Origin: Paracoccus contaminans | Lineage (GTDB): Bacteria; Pseudomonadota; Alphaproteobacteria; Rhodobacterales; Rhodobacteraceae | DNA length: 64,000 nt | NCBI RefSeq assembly: GCF_002105555.1 | Contig: NZ_CP020612.1 | Coordinates: 895,001 to 959,000, forward strand | Reading direction: 5' to 3' | In this document: positions 45,577-54,318 of the stretch, piece after piece | Position numbering within the stretch: the first letter of the stretch is position 1 | Layout of the letters: each line of letters starts with the position of its first letter | Made by a program: the position numbers and the translations under genes | The notes under the pieces: generated by a model | Told to the model about the DNA's origin: nothing | What the model saw: the letters and a program-made list of their open reading frames with translations, nothing else | Database searches by the model: none

Positions 45577-46503
45577 ATGCAGCCTATTCCCATCAGCCTG
45601 CGGCAGATCGCCTATGTGATGGCCGTGGCCGAAACCGGCTCGACCGCCGCCGCGGCGCGGGCCTGCCATGTCTCGCAGCCCTCGGTGTCGCAGGCCGTAT
45701 CCCGGATCGAGGCGCATTTCGGCCATCCCCTGTTCCTGCGCCTTCCGGGACAGGGGATGCGCCCGACCCCCTTCGGCCGTCAGAAGCTGGCCGCCCTGGC
45801 ATCGCTGCTGGGCCATGCCCGCACCGCCTTGTCGCCCGCAACCGGGCCGGCGGGGGAACTTGTCCTGGGCGTCTATTCGACGCTTGGTCCGCGCTATGCC
45901 CCGCGGCTGGTGCGCGGCTTTACCGCCCGCCATCCGGCCGCGCGCATCACCCTGGCCGAAGGCGATCTGGCCGAACTGGTCCGCGGCCTGCGCAGCGGCC
46001 GGATCGACCTGGCCCTCGTCTATGACGCGGATCTGCCGGCCGATCTTGGCCTCAGCCCGCTAGGGGCCGTTCCGCCCCATGCGCTGGTCGGTCCGGGCCA
46101 CCCTCTGGCGGGGGCGGGGGCCGTTTCGCTGCGCGATCTGGCGGGTGATCCGATGGTGCTGATCAACCTGCCCCACAGCCGGGGCTATTTCCTGTCGCTG
46201 TTCCAGATCATCGGCGCGGCCCCCCGCATCATCGCCGAGACGGGCTCGATCGAGATGCTGCGCGCCATGGTCGCCAATGGCATGGGCACCGGCCTGCTGG
46301 CGACGGACCTGCCCCATGACCTGTGCTATGACGGCGGCTGCGTGGTGCGCCTGGCCCTGACCGATCCCCTGCCCCCCAGCCGCATCGCCCTGGCGCGCGC
46401 GTCGGCCCTGCACCCTTCGGAAACGGCGGCGGCCTTTGCGGATTTTGCGGCGCAGGCGCTGGGGGACGGTGGCACCCCCGCCCGCCGACCCGCCGGCGGC
46501 TGA
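45577..46503 (+). CDS. LysR family transcriptional regulator
   Basis: A 308-residue regulator. Residues about 5-65 are the winged HTH (LRQIAYVMAVAETGSTAAAA, then VSQPSVSQAVSRIEAHFGHP). The C-terminal co-inducer-binding domain follows (GELVLGVYSTLGPRYAPRLV, GRIDLALVYDADLP). It is divergent from the CoA-transferase and acyl-CoA dehydrogenase pair and likely senses an intermediate of that route. The C-terminal 15 residues are Pro/Gly-rich. Confidence 0.92.
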   Translation: MQPIPISLRQIAYVMAVAETGSTAAAARACHVSQPSVSQAVSRIEAHFGHPLFLRLPGQGMRPTPFGRQKLAALASLLGHARTALSPATGPAGELVLGVYSTLGPRYAPRLVRGFTARHPAARITLAEGDLAELVRGLRSGRIDLALVYDADLPADLGLSPLGAVPPHALVGPGHPLAGAGAVSLRDLAGDPMVLINLPHSRGYFLSLFQIIGAAPRIIAETGSIEMLRAMVANGMGTGLLATDLPHDLCYDGGCVVRLALTDPLPPSRIALARASALHPSETAAAFADFAAQALGDGGTPARRPAGG

Positions 46504-46655
46504 GCGGGGGCTTGCCTGCCGGCCCGCGCGCCTGTCGAGCCAAGGACGACACCCTCCCCGCGCATTGCCGGCAGGCCCTGGCGCCGTCCGCGGCGCGGGC
46601 CGCCCCTGACGGGCAGGATGAAGGGCAGGCCCCCGGCGGCCCGCGCGAAAGGGCG

Positions 46656-47786
46656 TCAGCCCACCTGCCGGCCGCGGCACCACACGCCGCGGATGCGGGG
46701 GGTGCGGTCCAGCGAGGCGATGCGGATCAGGTCGGCGCGCAGGCCGGTTTCGATCCGGCCCCGGTCGTCAAGCCCCGTCGCCGCGGCGGGGGTGGCGGTG
46801 ACCGTGGCAAAGGCGCGCGGCACATCGCCCCAGATCGAGGCCAGCCGGGCTGCCGCGAGCATCAGGCTGGAGGGAATGTAATCCGAGGACATGATGTCCA
46901 GCAGCCCTTCGCGCGCCAGCGTTTCGGCGGCGACATTGCCCGAATGGCTGCCCCCGCGGATCAGGTTGGGCGCGCCCATGATCGTCAGGATCCCATGCTC
47001 GCGGCAGGCGCGCGCCGCCTCGATCGTGGTGGGAAACTCGGCCAGGCGGATGCCGTGGGCGGCGCTTTGCTCGACATGGGCGCGCGTGGTGTCGTCATGG
47101 CTGGCCATGACCGCGCCCATCCGCGCCGCAAGGCGGACAGCCGCCTCCTCATGGGCATCGCCATGGCGGGCGCGGATTCCGGTCAGCAGCGCCACGTGAT
47201 CGGCGAACTGGTCATCGGACATGCCGTATTTGCCCTGTTCGTATTCCTTCAGCTTGTCCATGTCGCGGAACTGCCGAAAGCCCGGCGTGTGATCCATCAG
47301 GCTGACCAGCCGGACCCGGTGATCGCTGCCGAAAGCCTCCATCTCCTCCAGCATGGTTTCGGAACAGATCTCGGCGCGCAGATGGATGAAATGGCTGATG
47401 CGGGTTTCATGGGCGGCGGCGAGGGTGTTGATCTCCTCGGCCAGCGGCAGGGCATAGGGCGCATAGTTCGACTTGGCCCCGCCAATGGAGCCGACGCGCA
47501 GCGCGTCGAACACCGTCGTGATCCCGGCGCTGGCCAGTTCTCCGTCATGGGCCAGGATCGCGGCGGCATGGGGCCAGTCCACGCCGGGGCGGGGGCGGAT
47601 ATGGCGTTCCAGGTTGTCGGTGTGCAGCTCGACCAGCCCCGGCGCGACGTGATCGCCCGCGCAGTCGATCGCGCCCGGCGGCACCTCCGTCCCTTCGGTG
47701 ATGCCGGCGATCCGGTCGCCCTCGACATGAACGGCGCCCCGCATCACGCGGCCGGGCAGGATCAGGTTGGCATTGGCAAGGATCAT
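46656..47786 (-). CDS. phnM: Alpha-D-ribose 1-methylphosphonate 5-triphosphate diphosphatase
   Basis: A 376-residue amidohydrolase-fold enzyme of the C-P lyase pathway, removing pyrophosphate before C-P bond cleavage. Metal-site regions are VELHTDNLERHIRPRPGVDW, MDHTPGFRQFRD, ASHDDTTRAHVEQSAAHGI and MSSDYIPSSLM. It is the last gene of the phnGHIJKLNM unit and overlaps phnN as ATGA. It is convergent with the LysR gene. Confidence 0.95.
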   Translation of the reverse strand: MILANANLILPGRVMRGAVHVEGDRIAGITEGTEVPPGAIDCAGDHVAPGLVELHTDNLERHIRPRPGVDWPHAAAILAHDGELASAGITTVFDALRVGSIGGAKSNYAPYALPLAEEINTLAAAHETRISHFIHLRAEICSETMLEEMEAFGSDHRVRLVSLMDHTPGFRQFRDMDKLKEYEQGKYGMSDDQFADHVALLTGIRARHGDAHEEAAVRLAARMGAVMASHDDTTRAHVEQSAAHGIRLAEFPTTIEAARACREHGILTIMGAPNLIRGGSHSGNVAAETLAREGLLDIMSSDYIPSSLMLAAARLASIWGDVPRAFATVTATPAAATGLDDRGRIETGLRADLIRIASLDRTPRIRGVWCRGRQVG

Positions 47787-48304
47787 GGCGTTTGTCCAAT
47801 GGCTGCAAGAAAGGCCGCCGTCGCGTCGGCGAGCGGGCCGGAATTGTCGATGGTCGTGACCTCGGCCCCGCAGGGGGCCTGCGGGGCGCCCCGGTCCAGC
47901 CGGGCGGCGATGCCGGCCGCATCCTCGCGCCCGCGGGCGGCAAGCCGGGCCGCCAGAACCTCGGGGCGGGCCGTGACATTCAGGATGGCGATGCCGGGAA
48001 AGACGCGCGCGGCGTCGTCCAGGATGCGGCGCGACAGGTTCATCAGCACCGCTTCGGCCTGCGGCAGCGCGTGGGGGATGGCATAGGACAGGCCATGCGC
48101 CGTCCAGTCCAGCGCAAAGGCGCCCGCGGCCTTGCGGCGGGCGAACTCGGCCGGGGTGACGGGCTCGAAATCCTCGCCCCCCGCCTCTGCCGGACGGGTG
48201 ATCACGCGGCGCACCAGCGCCACGCCGGGCCGGGCGGCGGCGGCGGCCGCCATCAGCGTGTCCTTGCCCGCGCCCGAAGGGCCGACCACGGCAAACAGCC
48301 TCAT
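47783..48304 (-). CDS. phnN: Ribose 1,5-bisphosphate phosphokinase
   Basis: A 173-residue kinase making PRPP from ribose 1,5-bisphosphate at the end of the C-P lyase route. The P-loop VVGPSGAGKDTL is at residues 6-17, with RRVITRPAEAGGEDFEPV as the guanylate-kinase-like substrate region. ATG 48304 overlaps the end of phnL; an upstream in-frame start would only add antisense-like Arg/Gly residues. Confidence 0.93.
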   Translation of the reverse strand: MRLFAVVGPSGAGKDTLMAAAAAARPGVALVRRVITRPAEAGGEDFEPVTPAEFARRKAAGAFALDWTAHGLSYAIPHALPQAEAVLMNLSRRILDDAARVFPGIAILNVTARPEVLAARLAARGREDAAGIAARLDRGAPQAPCGAEVTTIDNSGPLADATAAFLAAIGQTP

Positions 48305-48990
48305 GCCGCGGCCTGCGGGGTAAAGCCGGTCACATCCACCGCGCGGTCGCACAGACGGGCACGGGCGGCCTCGTCATGAAAGATGCCCAGGATCGCCGCA
48401 CCGCGGGCCTTGGCCTCCTCGATCATGGTCATGACGGTTTCGCGGTTGGCGGGATCGAGGCTGGCGGTCGGCTCGTCCAGCAGCAGGGCGGGATAGGGAT
48501 GGACAAAGCCGCGGGCGATGTTCACGCGCTGCTGCTCGCCCCCCGAAAAGGTGGTGGGCGACAGCCCCCAGAGCCGCTCTGCGATGCGCAGGCGCGCCAG
48601 CAGCCCGGCGGCGCGCGCCTCGGCCTCGCCTGCCGGCACGCCCAGCGTCAGCAGCGGCTCGGCCACCACGCGCAGGGTGGGAACGCGGGGCAGCACGCGC
48701 AGGAACTGGCTGACATGGCCCAGCGTCCCCTTGCGCAGCGCGATCACCGCCCGCGGGGCGGCGCCCGATATCACCGTGTCCCCGACCCGGATCACCCCAT
48801 GGTCGGTGCGATAGTTCCCCCAGATCATCCGCATCAGCGTCGATTTTCCCGCGCCCGATGCGCCTGTCAGCGCCACGCATTCGCCCGGCGCCACCGACAG
48901 GGTGGCGCCCTCCATCACCCGCAGCACCGCGCCGCCCTGGTTGTGCAGCGTGAACGCCTTGCCGACATTCTCGACCGAAATCATCATCAC
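48301..48990 (-). CDS. phnL: C-P lyase complex ATPase subunit PhnL
   Basis: A 229-residue ABC-type ATPase. Its Walker A is [10 protein letters not shown], the signature is SGGEQQRVNIARGF, and Walker B is ALLLDEPTASLD. GNYRTDHGVIRV and GTLGHVSQFLRVLPRVPTL are PhnL-specific. It acts with PhnGHIJ and PhnM in making ribose 1-methylphosphonate 5-triphosphate. Three consecutive ATG codons start it, overlapping phnK. Confidence 0.94.
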   Translation of the reverse strand: MMMISVENVGKAFTLHNQGGAVLRVMEGATLSVAPGECVALTGASGAGKSTLMRMIWGNYRTDHGVIRVGDTVISGAAPRAVIALRKGTLGHVSQFLRVLPRVPTLRVVAEPLLTLGVPAGEAEARAAGLLARLRIAERLWGLSPTTFSGGEQQRVNIARGFVHPYPALLLDEPTASLDPANRETVMTMIEEAKARGAAILGIFHDEAARARLCDRAVDVTGFTPQAAA

Positions 48991-49805
48991 ACCTGCAGGA
49001 CCGAGGATACGAGGAGCTGTGTATAGGCATGCTGGGGATCGTCCAGCACCTGATCGGTCAGGCCCTGTTCGACCACGCGCCCGTCCTTCATCACCAGCAG
49101 CCGGTCGGCCAGCAGCCGCACCACCGCCAGGTCATGCGTCACCAGCACCGCCGACAGGCCCATGTCGCGCACAAGCCCCCGCAGCAGATCCAGCAGCCGC
49201 GCCTGCACGCTGACATCCAGCCCGCCCGTCGGCTCGTCCATGAAGGCAAGGCGCGGGCCGCTGACCAGGTTGCGCGCGATCTGCAAACGCTGCTGCATCC
49301 CGCCCGAGAACTGCCGCGGGCGGTCGTCGATGCGGGCGGGGTCGATTTCCACCCGCTCCAGCCAGCCCGCGGCGGCGGCGCGGATGCGGCCGTAATGGCG
49401 CGCGCCGGTGGCCATCAGCCGTTCGCCGACATTGCCGCCCGCGCTGACCCCCATGCGCAGCCCGTCGCGCGGGTTCTGGTGGACGAAGGCCCATTCCGTG
49501 CGCGCCAGATGCCGGCGGGCGGGTTCGTTCATCGTGACGGTATCGACCGGGCCGTCCGGCCCATCATAGATCACCGCGCCCGCATCCGGCGCCATCTGCC
49601 CCGACAGGCAGGCCAGCAGCGTCGATTTGCCCGAACCGCTTTCGCCGACAATGCCCATCACCTCGCCCGGCCACAGATCGAAGCTGACATCGGCGCAGCC
49701 GATGCGCGCGCCGTAATGCCGGGTTATCCCGCGCACGGACAGAAGCGGCCCGGCCCCTTCGGCCCGGCCGGCCTTTTCGCCAAAGGCGGCTGCCCCGTCC
49801 ATCAC
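48987..49805 (-). CDS. phnK: C-P lyase complex ATPase subunit PhnK
   Basis: A 272-residue ABC-type ATPase bound to the PhnGHIJ core. Walker A GESGSGKSTLLAC, signature SGGMQQRLQIARNL, Walker B AFMDEPTGGLD, and the PhnK-specific EWAFVHQNPRDGLRMGVSAG. It has a 20-residue Ala/Gly-rich N-terminal extension. It overlaps phnJ and phnL by 4 nt on each side. Confidence 0.95.
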   Translation of the reverse strand: MMDGAAAFGEKAGRAEGAGPLLSVRGITRHYGARIGCADVSFDLWPGEVMGIVGESGSGKSTLLACLSGQMAPDAGAVIYDGPDGPVDTVTMNEPARRHLARTEWAFVHQNPRDGLRMGVSAGGNVGERLMATGARHYGRIRAAAAGWLERVEIDPARIDDRPRQFSGGMQQRLQIARNLVSGPRLAFMDEPTGGLDVSVQARLLDLLRGLVRDMGLSAVLVTHDLAVVRLLADRLLVMKDGRVVEQGLTDQVLDDPQHAYTQLLVSSVLQV

Positions 49806-50764
49806 GCGCCCTCCTTCGCCCGGTGGGCGCAGTAATCCGTGTCCGAGCAGACGAACATCCGCCCCCCCGCATCATCGGTGATGACCTCGTCCAGATAGCT
49901 GGCGGTCGATCCGCAGATGGCGCAGGCATGATCGGCCTTGGCAGCCACGAAGGGATGATCCTCGAAATCAAGGCTGACCACCCGCGTATGGGGGGGCAGC
50001 GCATAGATGCGCTGTTCGCGCCCCGCCCCGAACAGCTGGATCGCCGGGCAGTCGTTCAGCTTGGGGTTGTCGAACTTGGGAATGGGCGAGGGGTCCATGA
50101 CATAGCGCCCGGCGACCTCGACCGGATAGGCATAGGATGTGGCGATCTCGCCATGGCGGGCGATGTCCTCGTAAAGCCGCACCTGCATCAGCCCGTAATC
50201 GGCCAGGGCGTGGATGCGGCGGGTCTCGACCTCGCGCGGCTCGAGGAACCGCATCGGTTCGGGGATGGGCACCTGATAGACGAGGATCTGCCCTTCGGTC
50301 AGGGGCGTTTCGGGGATGCGGTGGCGGGTCTGGATCACCGTCGCCTCGCTCGTGCGCTCGGTCACGGCGACGCCGGCGGTGCGCTGAAAGAACTTGCGGA
50401 TGCTGACGGCGTTGGTGGTGTCATCGGCGCCCTGGTCGATGACCTTGAGCACGTCGTCCGGCACCAGCACCGCGGCCGTCACCTGCACCCCGCCGGTGCC
50501 CCAGCCATAGGGCATCGGCATCTCGCGGCTGGCAAAGGGCACCTGATAGCCCGGCACCGCGATCCCCTTGAGGATCGCGCGGCGGATCATCCTCTTGGTG
50601 TCCTCGTCCAGATAGGCGAAGTTGTAGTCGGTCATGGCGGCATCCGCGGGCACGGGGGGCGGCAAGGCGGCCCCAGACGCGGCGGCCCCGGCAGGGGCGG
50701 GGGCGTGGGTGGGGGCGGGACGGGCCTGCACGGCAGGCGGGCGGGGATCATCGGCGGGGATCAT
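49802..50764 (-). CDS. phnJ: Alpha-D-ribose 1-methylphosphonate 5-phosphate C-P lyase, with N-terminal extension
   Basis: The radical SAM catalytic subunit of C-P lyase, 320 residues. The conserved body starts at residue 44 (MTDYNFAYLDEDTKRMIRRA). Cluster and catalytic Cys lie in HACAICGSTAS and FVCSDTDYC. REMPMPYGWGTGGVQVTAA and QTRHRIPETPL are family hallmarks. The first 43 residues are Pro/Ala-rich and not part of usual PhnJ. The start at 50764 is supported by GGGGGA 8 nt upstream and an ATGA overlap with phnI; ATG 50635 would give the classical length but lacks a good site. Confidence 0.93.
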   Translation of the reverse strand: MIPADDPRPPAVQARPAPTHAPAPAGAAASGAALPPPVPADAAMTDYNFAYLDEDTKRMIRRAILKGIAVPGYQVPFASREMPMPYGWGTGGVQVTAAVLVPDDVLKVIDQGADDTTNAVSIRKFFQRTAGVAVTERTSEATVIQTRHRIPETPLTEGQILVYQVPIPEPMRFLEPREVETRRIHALADYGLMQVRLYEDIARHGEIATSYAYPVEVAGRYVMDPSPIPKFDNPKLNDCPAIQLFGAGREQRIYALPPHTRVVSLDFEDHPFVAAKADHACAICGSTASYLDEVITDDAGGRMFVCSDTDYCAHRAKEGA

Positions 50765-51903
50765 GGCTGTTCCCCCTTGTGGGCGGCGGCGCGCAGGCGA
50801 CGCACCAGTTCCAGTTCAGCCTGGAAATCGACGTAATGGGGCAGCTTGATATGTTCCAGAAAACCCGTCGCCTGGATGTTGTCGCAATGGGACAGGACGA
50901 ATTCGGTATCCTGGGCCGGGGCGCCCTGGTCGTCCTCGTCCAGTTCCTGCCAGCGCAGCGCGCGATCGACCAGCGCCACGGCCAGCGCCTTGCGCTCGGT
51001 CTGGCCGAAGGTCAGGCCATAGCCGCGGGTGAACTGCGGCGGCTCGGTCCGCGAGCCCTTGAACTGGTTGACCGTCTCGCATTCGGTCAGCTCGATTTCG
51101 CCGATGCCGATGGCAAAGCCCAGCTCCGGGATCTCCATCTCGACCTCGACCGTGCCGATGCGCAGCTCGCCGACAAAGGCATGGTTGCGCGCATAGCCGC
51201 GCTGGGTCGAATAGGCGAGGCCCAGCAGGAACCCTTCATCCCCGCGGGCCAGCGCCTGCAGGCGCAGCGGGCGGCCGGCCGGCAGTTCCAGCGGCGCGCG
51301 CGTCAGGTCGGGGGGCAGGGTGTCATCCGGAGCGGCGGTTTCGATCATCCCGTCGCGGCCGAGGAAATCCAGGATATGGGGCACCGCCTGCGGGCCTGCA
51401 CCCGCGCCGGCAGGAAGATCGGCGGCAGGGGCACCGGCGGCACCGGCGGCAGCTGCGGCCTGCCCGGCGGGCGCATCGGTTTCAGGCAGCGCGCCATCCG
51501 CCATCAGGCGGAAATCCAGCAGCCGGTGCGTATAGTCGAAGGTCGGCCCCAGCACCTGCCCGCCCGGCGCGTCCTTGAAGGTGGCGCTGATGCGCCGCTT
51601 GATCGCCATGGCCGCGGTGTCCACCGGGACCGAGCCGCCGAACCGGGGCAGCGTCGTGCGATAGGCGCGGATCAGGAAGATCGCCTCGATCAGATCGCCC
51701 CGCGCCTGCTTGATCGCCAGCGCCGCAAGGTCGGGATCATAGAGCGAGCCTTCGGCCATCACGCGGGCGACGCCCAGCGACAGCTGATCGCGGATCTGGT
51801 CCGTGTCCAGCGCGGGCTGGTCGGCGGGGCCGCGGCGTTCGCGCGCCAGCCAGTCATGGGCCGCATCGATGGCGCGCTCGCCCCCTTTCACGGCGACATA
51901 CAT
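50761..51903 (-). CDS. phnI: C-P lyase complex subunit PhnI
   Basis: A 380-residue core subunit with nucleosidase activity that starts phosphonate attachment to ribose from ATP. Recognised blocks are MYVAVKGGERAIDAAH at the N-terminus, LTECETVNQFKGSRTEPPQF, and CDNIQATGFLEHIKLPHYVDFQAELELVRRL split across the C-terminus. Residues about 142-172 are an Ala/Gly/Pro-rich insertion. It abuts phnH (one-base stop-start overlap) and overlaps phnJ. Confidence 0.95.
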   Translation of the reverse strand: MYVAVKGGERAIDAAHDWLARERRGPADQPALDTDQIRDQLSLGVARVMAEGSLYDPDLAALAIKQARGDLIEAIFLIRAYRTTLPRFGGSVPVDTAAMAIKRRISATFKDAPGGQVLGPTFDYTHRLLDFRLMADGALPETDAPAGQAAAAAGAAGAPAADLPAGAGAGPQAVPHILDFLGRDGMIETAAPDDTLPPDLTRAPLELPAGRPLRLQALARGDEGFLLGLAYSTQRGYARNHAFVGELRIGTVEVEMEIPELGFAIGIGEIELTECETVNQFKGSRTEPPQFTRGYGLTFGQTERKALAVALVDRALRWQELDEDDQGAPAQDTEFVLSHCDNIQATGFLEHIKLPHYVDFQAELELVRRLRAAAHKGEQP

Positions 51904-52472
51904 CAGACAGCCTCCTGCGGCAGCACCGCGGTCGAACGGGGCACGGCCATCAGGCGCGCGCCGCAGGCCAGGATCGCGTCCCAGCCCAAGGGAAAGCGGT
52001 CGTGATTGGCGGCAAAGGCGGCCGGGTCCGGCAGGCGGGCCGCGGCCGTGCCGCGGATGCCCGGACCGGACAGGGTGACGGGCCGCCCCGCGGCGGGGTC
52101 ATCCACGATCAGCGTCGCGCTGCGGTCAGGATAATCGGGCGTGCCGATGGCAAAGCGATCCAGCGGCAGCAGGGCATCCCAGCAGCCCAGCGCAAACACC
52201 GCCTCCTCGGCAGCGACCAGGGGCGCGGCGCAGTGGAAGGCGATCCAGCGGCGCACTGCCTCGCAATCATGGGCGCCGGCAAGATGCAGCGGCGTATCCC
52301 CGTCCACCAGCGTCAGCAGCACGGCCGCCGCCGCCGGGGACAGCGGCGCCGGGCCGCGGGCGGGCTCGGGCATCACCTCGGTGCCCGGCCGGGCCATCGC
52401 CTCAAGCACCGCGCGAAAGCTGCGCGCGCCGTCGCGCGCGGGGTCGGCAAAGCCGCCGTCCAGAACGCTCAT
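51903..52472 (-). CDS. phnH: C-P lyase complex subunit PhnH
   Basis: A 189-residue subunit of the PhnGHIJ core with PLP-transferase-like fold but no PLP Lys. The N-terminus GGFADPARDGARSFRAVLEA and the MARPGTEV segment are family typical. LTLVDGDTPLHL and FALGCWDALLPLDRFAIGTPDYPDRSATL fit PhnH. It overlaps phnG upstream and phnI downstream. Confidence 0.92.
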   Translation of the reverse strand: MSVLDGGFADPARDGARSFRAVLEAMARPGTEVMPEPARGPAPLSPAAAAVLLTLVDGDTPLHLAGAHDCEAVRRWIAFHCAAPLVAAEEAVFALGCWDALLPLDRFAIGTPDYPDRSATLIVDDPAAGRPVTLSGPGIRGTAAARLPDPAAFAANHDRFPLGWDAILACGARLMAVPRSTAVLPQEAV

Positions 52473-52915
52473 TCATCCTCTCCGCGCACCAGGGTGAAGA
52501 ACTCGACCTTCGTCGAGGCCGCGGCGGCAGCGGCAGCCGCGCGGGCGGCCGCCTCGGCACGCGCCAAGGGGGCGATGATCGCGCGCAGCGCCGCCGGATC
52601 GTCCTGCCCCAGCGCATCGGCGCAGGCCGCGCGCAGCGCGTGTTCGCGGCTGCGGCCCTGCACATAACCGTGCCCGACCGTCCCCGTCGCCGTCAGCCGG
52701 ACCGAGGCCCGCGTCACCGTCATCTCGCCCAGGTTGAAGGGCGCCCCGGTGCCGCCGATCCGCCCGCGCACCATCACCGTCCCCGTCTGGGGCGCGCGCA
52801 GCAGATCATGCGGTGGCAGATCGGGCAGGGCTTCGGCCATCAGCGCGGCAGGCGCGCGGGCCATCTGCCCAAGCGCGTCCCGTCGCAGGTCATGATCTGA
52901 AAGAGGGCGTGACAT
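52469..52915 (-). CDS. phnG: C-P lyase complex subunit PhnG
   Basis: A 148-residue first subunit of the phn operon. GTVMVRGRIGGTGAPFNLGE and MTVTRASVRL, then GTVGHGYVQGRSREHALRAA, are characteristic PhnG motifs. An Ala-rich helix (about 118-135) precedes KVEFFTLVRGEDE. It is the first gene after the divergent control region shared with phnF. Confidence 0.94.
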   Translation of the reverse strand: MSRPLSDHDLRRDALGQMARAPAALMAEALPDLPPHDLLRAPQTGTVMVRGRIGGTGAPFNLGEMTVTRASVRLTATGTVGHGYVQGRSREHALRAACADALGQDDPAALRAIIAPLARAEAAARAAAAAAAASTKVEFFTLVRGEDE

Positions 52916-52930
52916 GGCGGCTCAGCGATA

Positions 52931-52953
52931 CTATACAACTAGACATTTGATAG
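52931..52953. promoter_or_regulatory. phnF-phnG divergent control region with imperfect palindrome
   Basis: CTATACAACTAG and ACATTTGATAG make an imperfect inverted repeat (CTAT...ATAG ends) in the only AT-rich part of the 81-nt gap. The - strand reads TTGTATAGTAT, a plausible -10 for phnG. It is the likely site where the GntR protein PhnF represses the operon. This is inferred from position and symmetry. Confidence 0.45.
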
Positions 52954-52996
52954 CGGTGCGCGGCTGTCCCGTCCAGCCGGCCTGCGTGAATTTTGG

Positions 52997-53716
52997 ATGA
53001 AGAAAGGGTCGGCCATGGCGCTTTGGCGTGCGATCGCGGACACGTTGCGGGCTGAAATCGCCAGCGGGCAATGGCGCCCTGGCCAGCGCCTGCCGCCCGA
53101 GGCGGTGCTGGCCGCGCGCTTTGGCGTGAACCGCCACACCCTGCGCCATGCCGCCCGGACGCTGGCCGATGAGGGGCTGCTCTATGCCCGCCGCGGGGCC
53201 GGGGTCTTTGTCGCGGCCGCCCCGGTCGATTACCCGCTGGGGCAGAGGGTCCGCTTCCATCGCAACATCGAGCTGGCCGGCAAGGTGCCGGGGCGGCGCA
53301 TCGACGCGGTGATGACCCGCCCCGCCAGCCCCTCCGAAGCCGCGGCCCTTGACCTGCCCGCGGGCGCCGAGGTTCACGCCGCCGAGGGCCTGTCCACGGT
53401 CGATTTCCGCCCCGTCGCGCTGTTCCGCTCGGTCTTTCCGGCGGCGCGCCTGCCCGGCCTGCCGGCGGCCCTGCGCGAGACGGGATCGATCACCCGCGCG
53501 CTGGCGGCCTGCGGCATCGAGGATTACTGCCGCGTCCATACCCGCATCGCCGCCCAGGTCGCCGATGCCGCGCAGGCCGCGCAGTTGCAGATCGACCCGG
53601 GCGAGGCGCTGCTGCGGACCGAGACGCTGAACGCCGCCGCCGGCATCCCGGTCGAGCGCGGCCGCACCTGGTGGGCGGCCGGCCGGGTGACGCTGACGCT
53701 GCAGGATCATTCGTAG
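52997..53716 (+). CDS. phnF: GntR family phosphonate operon regulator PhnF
   Basis: A 239-residue GntR/HutC-type repressor. The N-terminal winged HTH (ALWRAIADTLRAEIASGQWR, then LPPEAVLAARFGVNRHTLRH) is followed by a UTRA ligand domain (EVHAAEGLSTVDFRPVALFR). It is divergent from phnG and most likely controls it. An ATG at 53015 is an alternative start. Its 3' end overlaps that of the convergent acyltransferase by 10 nt. Confidence 0.92.
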   Translation: MKKGSAMALWRAIADTLRAEIASGQWRPGQRLPPEAVLAARFGVNRHTLRHAARTLADEGLLYARRGAGVFVAAAPVDYPLGQRVRFHRNIELAGKVPGRRIDAVMTRPASPSEAAALDLPAGAEVHAAEGLSTVDFRPVALFRSVFPAARLPGLPAALRETGSITRALAACGIEDYCRVHTRIAAQVADAAQAAQLQIDPGEALLRTETLNAAAGIPVERGRTWWAAGRVTLTLQDHS

Positions 53717-54318
53717 CGGTCGAGAAACGCCTCGGCCGTCAGGCGCCGGAAATCGGGCAGCGCCGCGCGCAGGCGCGCGTGATCCCAGTCCCACCAGGCA
53801 AGACGGGCAAGACGCGCGCCCACCGCCTCGGAAAAGCGCCGCCGCAGCGGGGCCGCGGGACAGCCCGCGACGATGGTCCAGTCGGGCACATCGCGCGTGA
53901 CAACCGCCCCCGCCGCCACGATGGCGCCCAGACCGACGGTCACCTCCGGCTTGACGATGGCGCCATGCCCGATCCAGCTATCATGCCCGATGACGGTGCG
54001 CCGTGCCGCGCGGGCGGCAAAGAAATCGGCGTCATCCTCGGCATCGTCCCAGTAATAGCTGCTGCGATACAGGAAATGATGCAGGCTGGCCGTCGTCATC
54101 GGATGATCGGTCGGGCCGATGCGGGTCATGGCGGCGATGTTGGCGAACTTGCCCACCGTAGTGTTGGCGATGTCGGCCAGCCGGTCGCAATAGCTGTAAT
54201 CGCCGAACCGGCTGTTGATGATGCGCGCGCCCTGCCCCACCTCGCACCATGCGCCGAAGGTGGAATTCTCGACGATCGCGCCCTCGCCGATCCGGGGGCG
54301 GTCGGGATGAAGCTTCAT
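53707..54318 (-). CDS. Phosphonate-locus hexapeptide-repeat acyltransferase
   Basis: A 203-residue left-handed beta-helix protein (DapH/CatB-like). Hexapeptide turns are seen from IGEGAIVENSTFGAWCEVGQ and again in IGHDSWIGHGAIVKPEVTVG, with the active-site-type His in GPTDHPMTTASLHHF. The subgroup is found beside phn transport genes and may acetylate aminoalkylphosphonates or a pathway intermediate; the substrate is not certain. It overlaps the upstream PhnE gene by 4 nt. Confidence 0.85.
   Translation of the reverse strand: MKLHPDRPRIGEGAIVENSTFGAWCEVGQGARIINSRFGDYSYCDRLADIANTTVGKFANIAAMTRIGPTDHPMTTASLHHFLYRSSYYWDDAEDDADFFAARAARRTVIGHDSWIGHGAIVKPEVTVGLGAIVAAGAVVTRDVPDWTIVAGCPAAPLRRRFSEAVGARLARLAWWDWDHARLRAALPDFRRLTAEAFLDRYE

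Noticed and set aside
46504..46655. Possible small gene or terminator between the LysR gene and phnM
   Set aside because: Only GC-rich partial inverted repeats and no T-run or open frame with a start signal; not strong enough to list.
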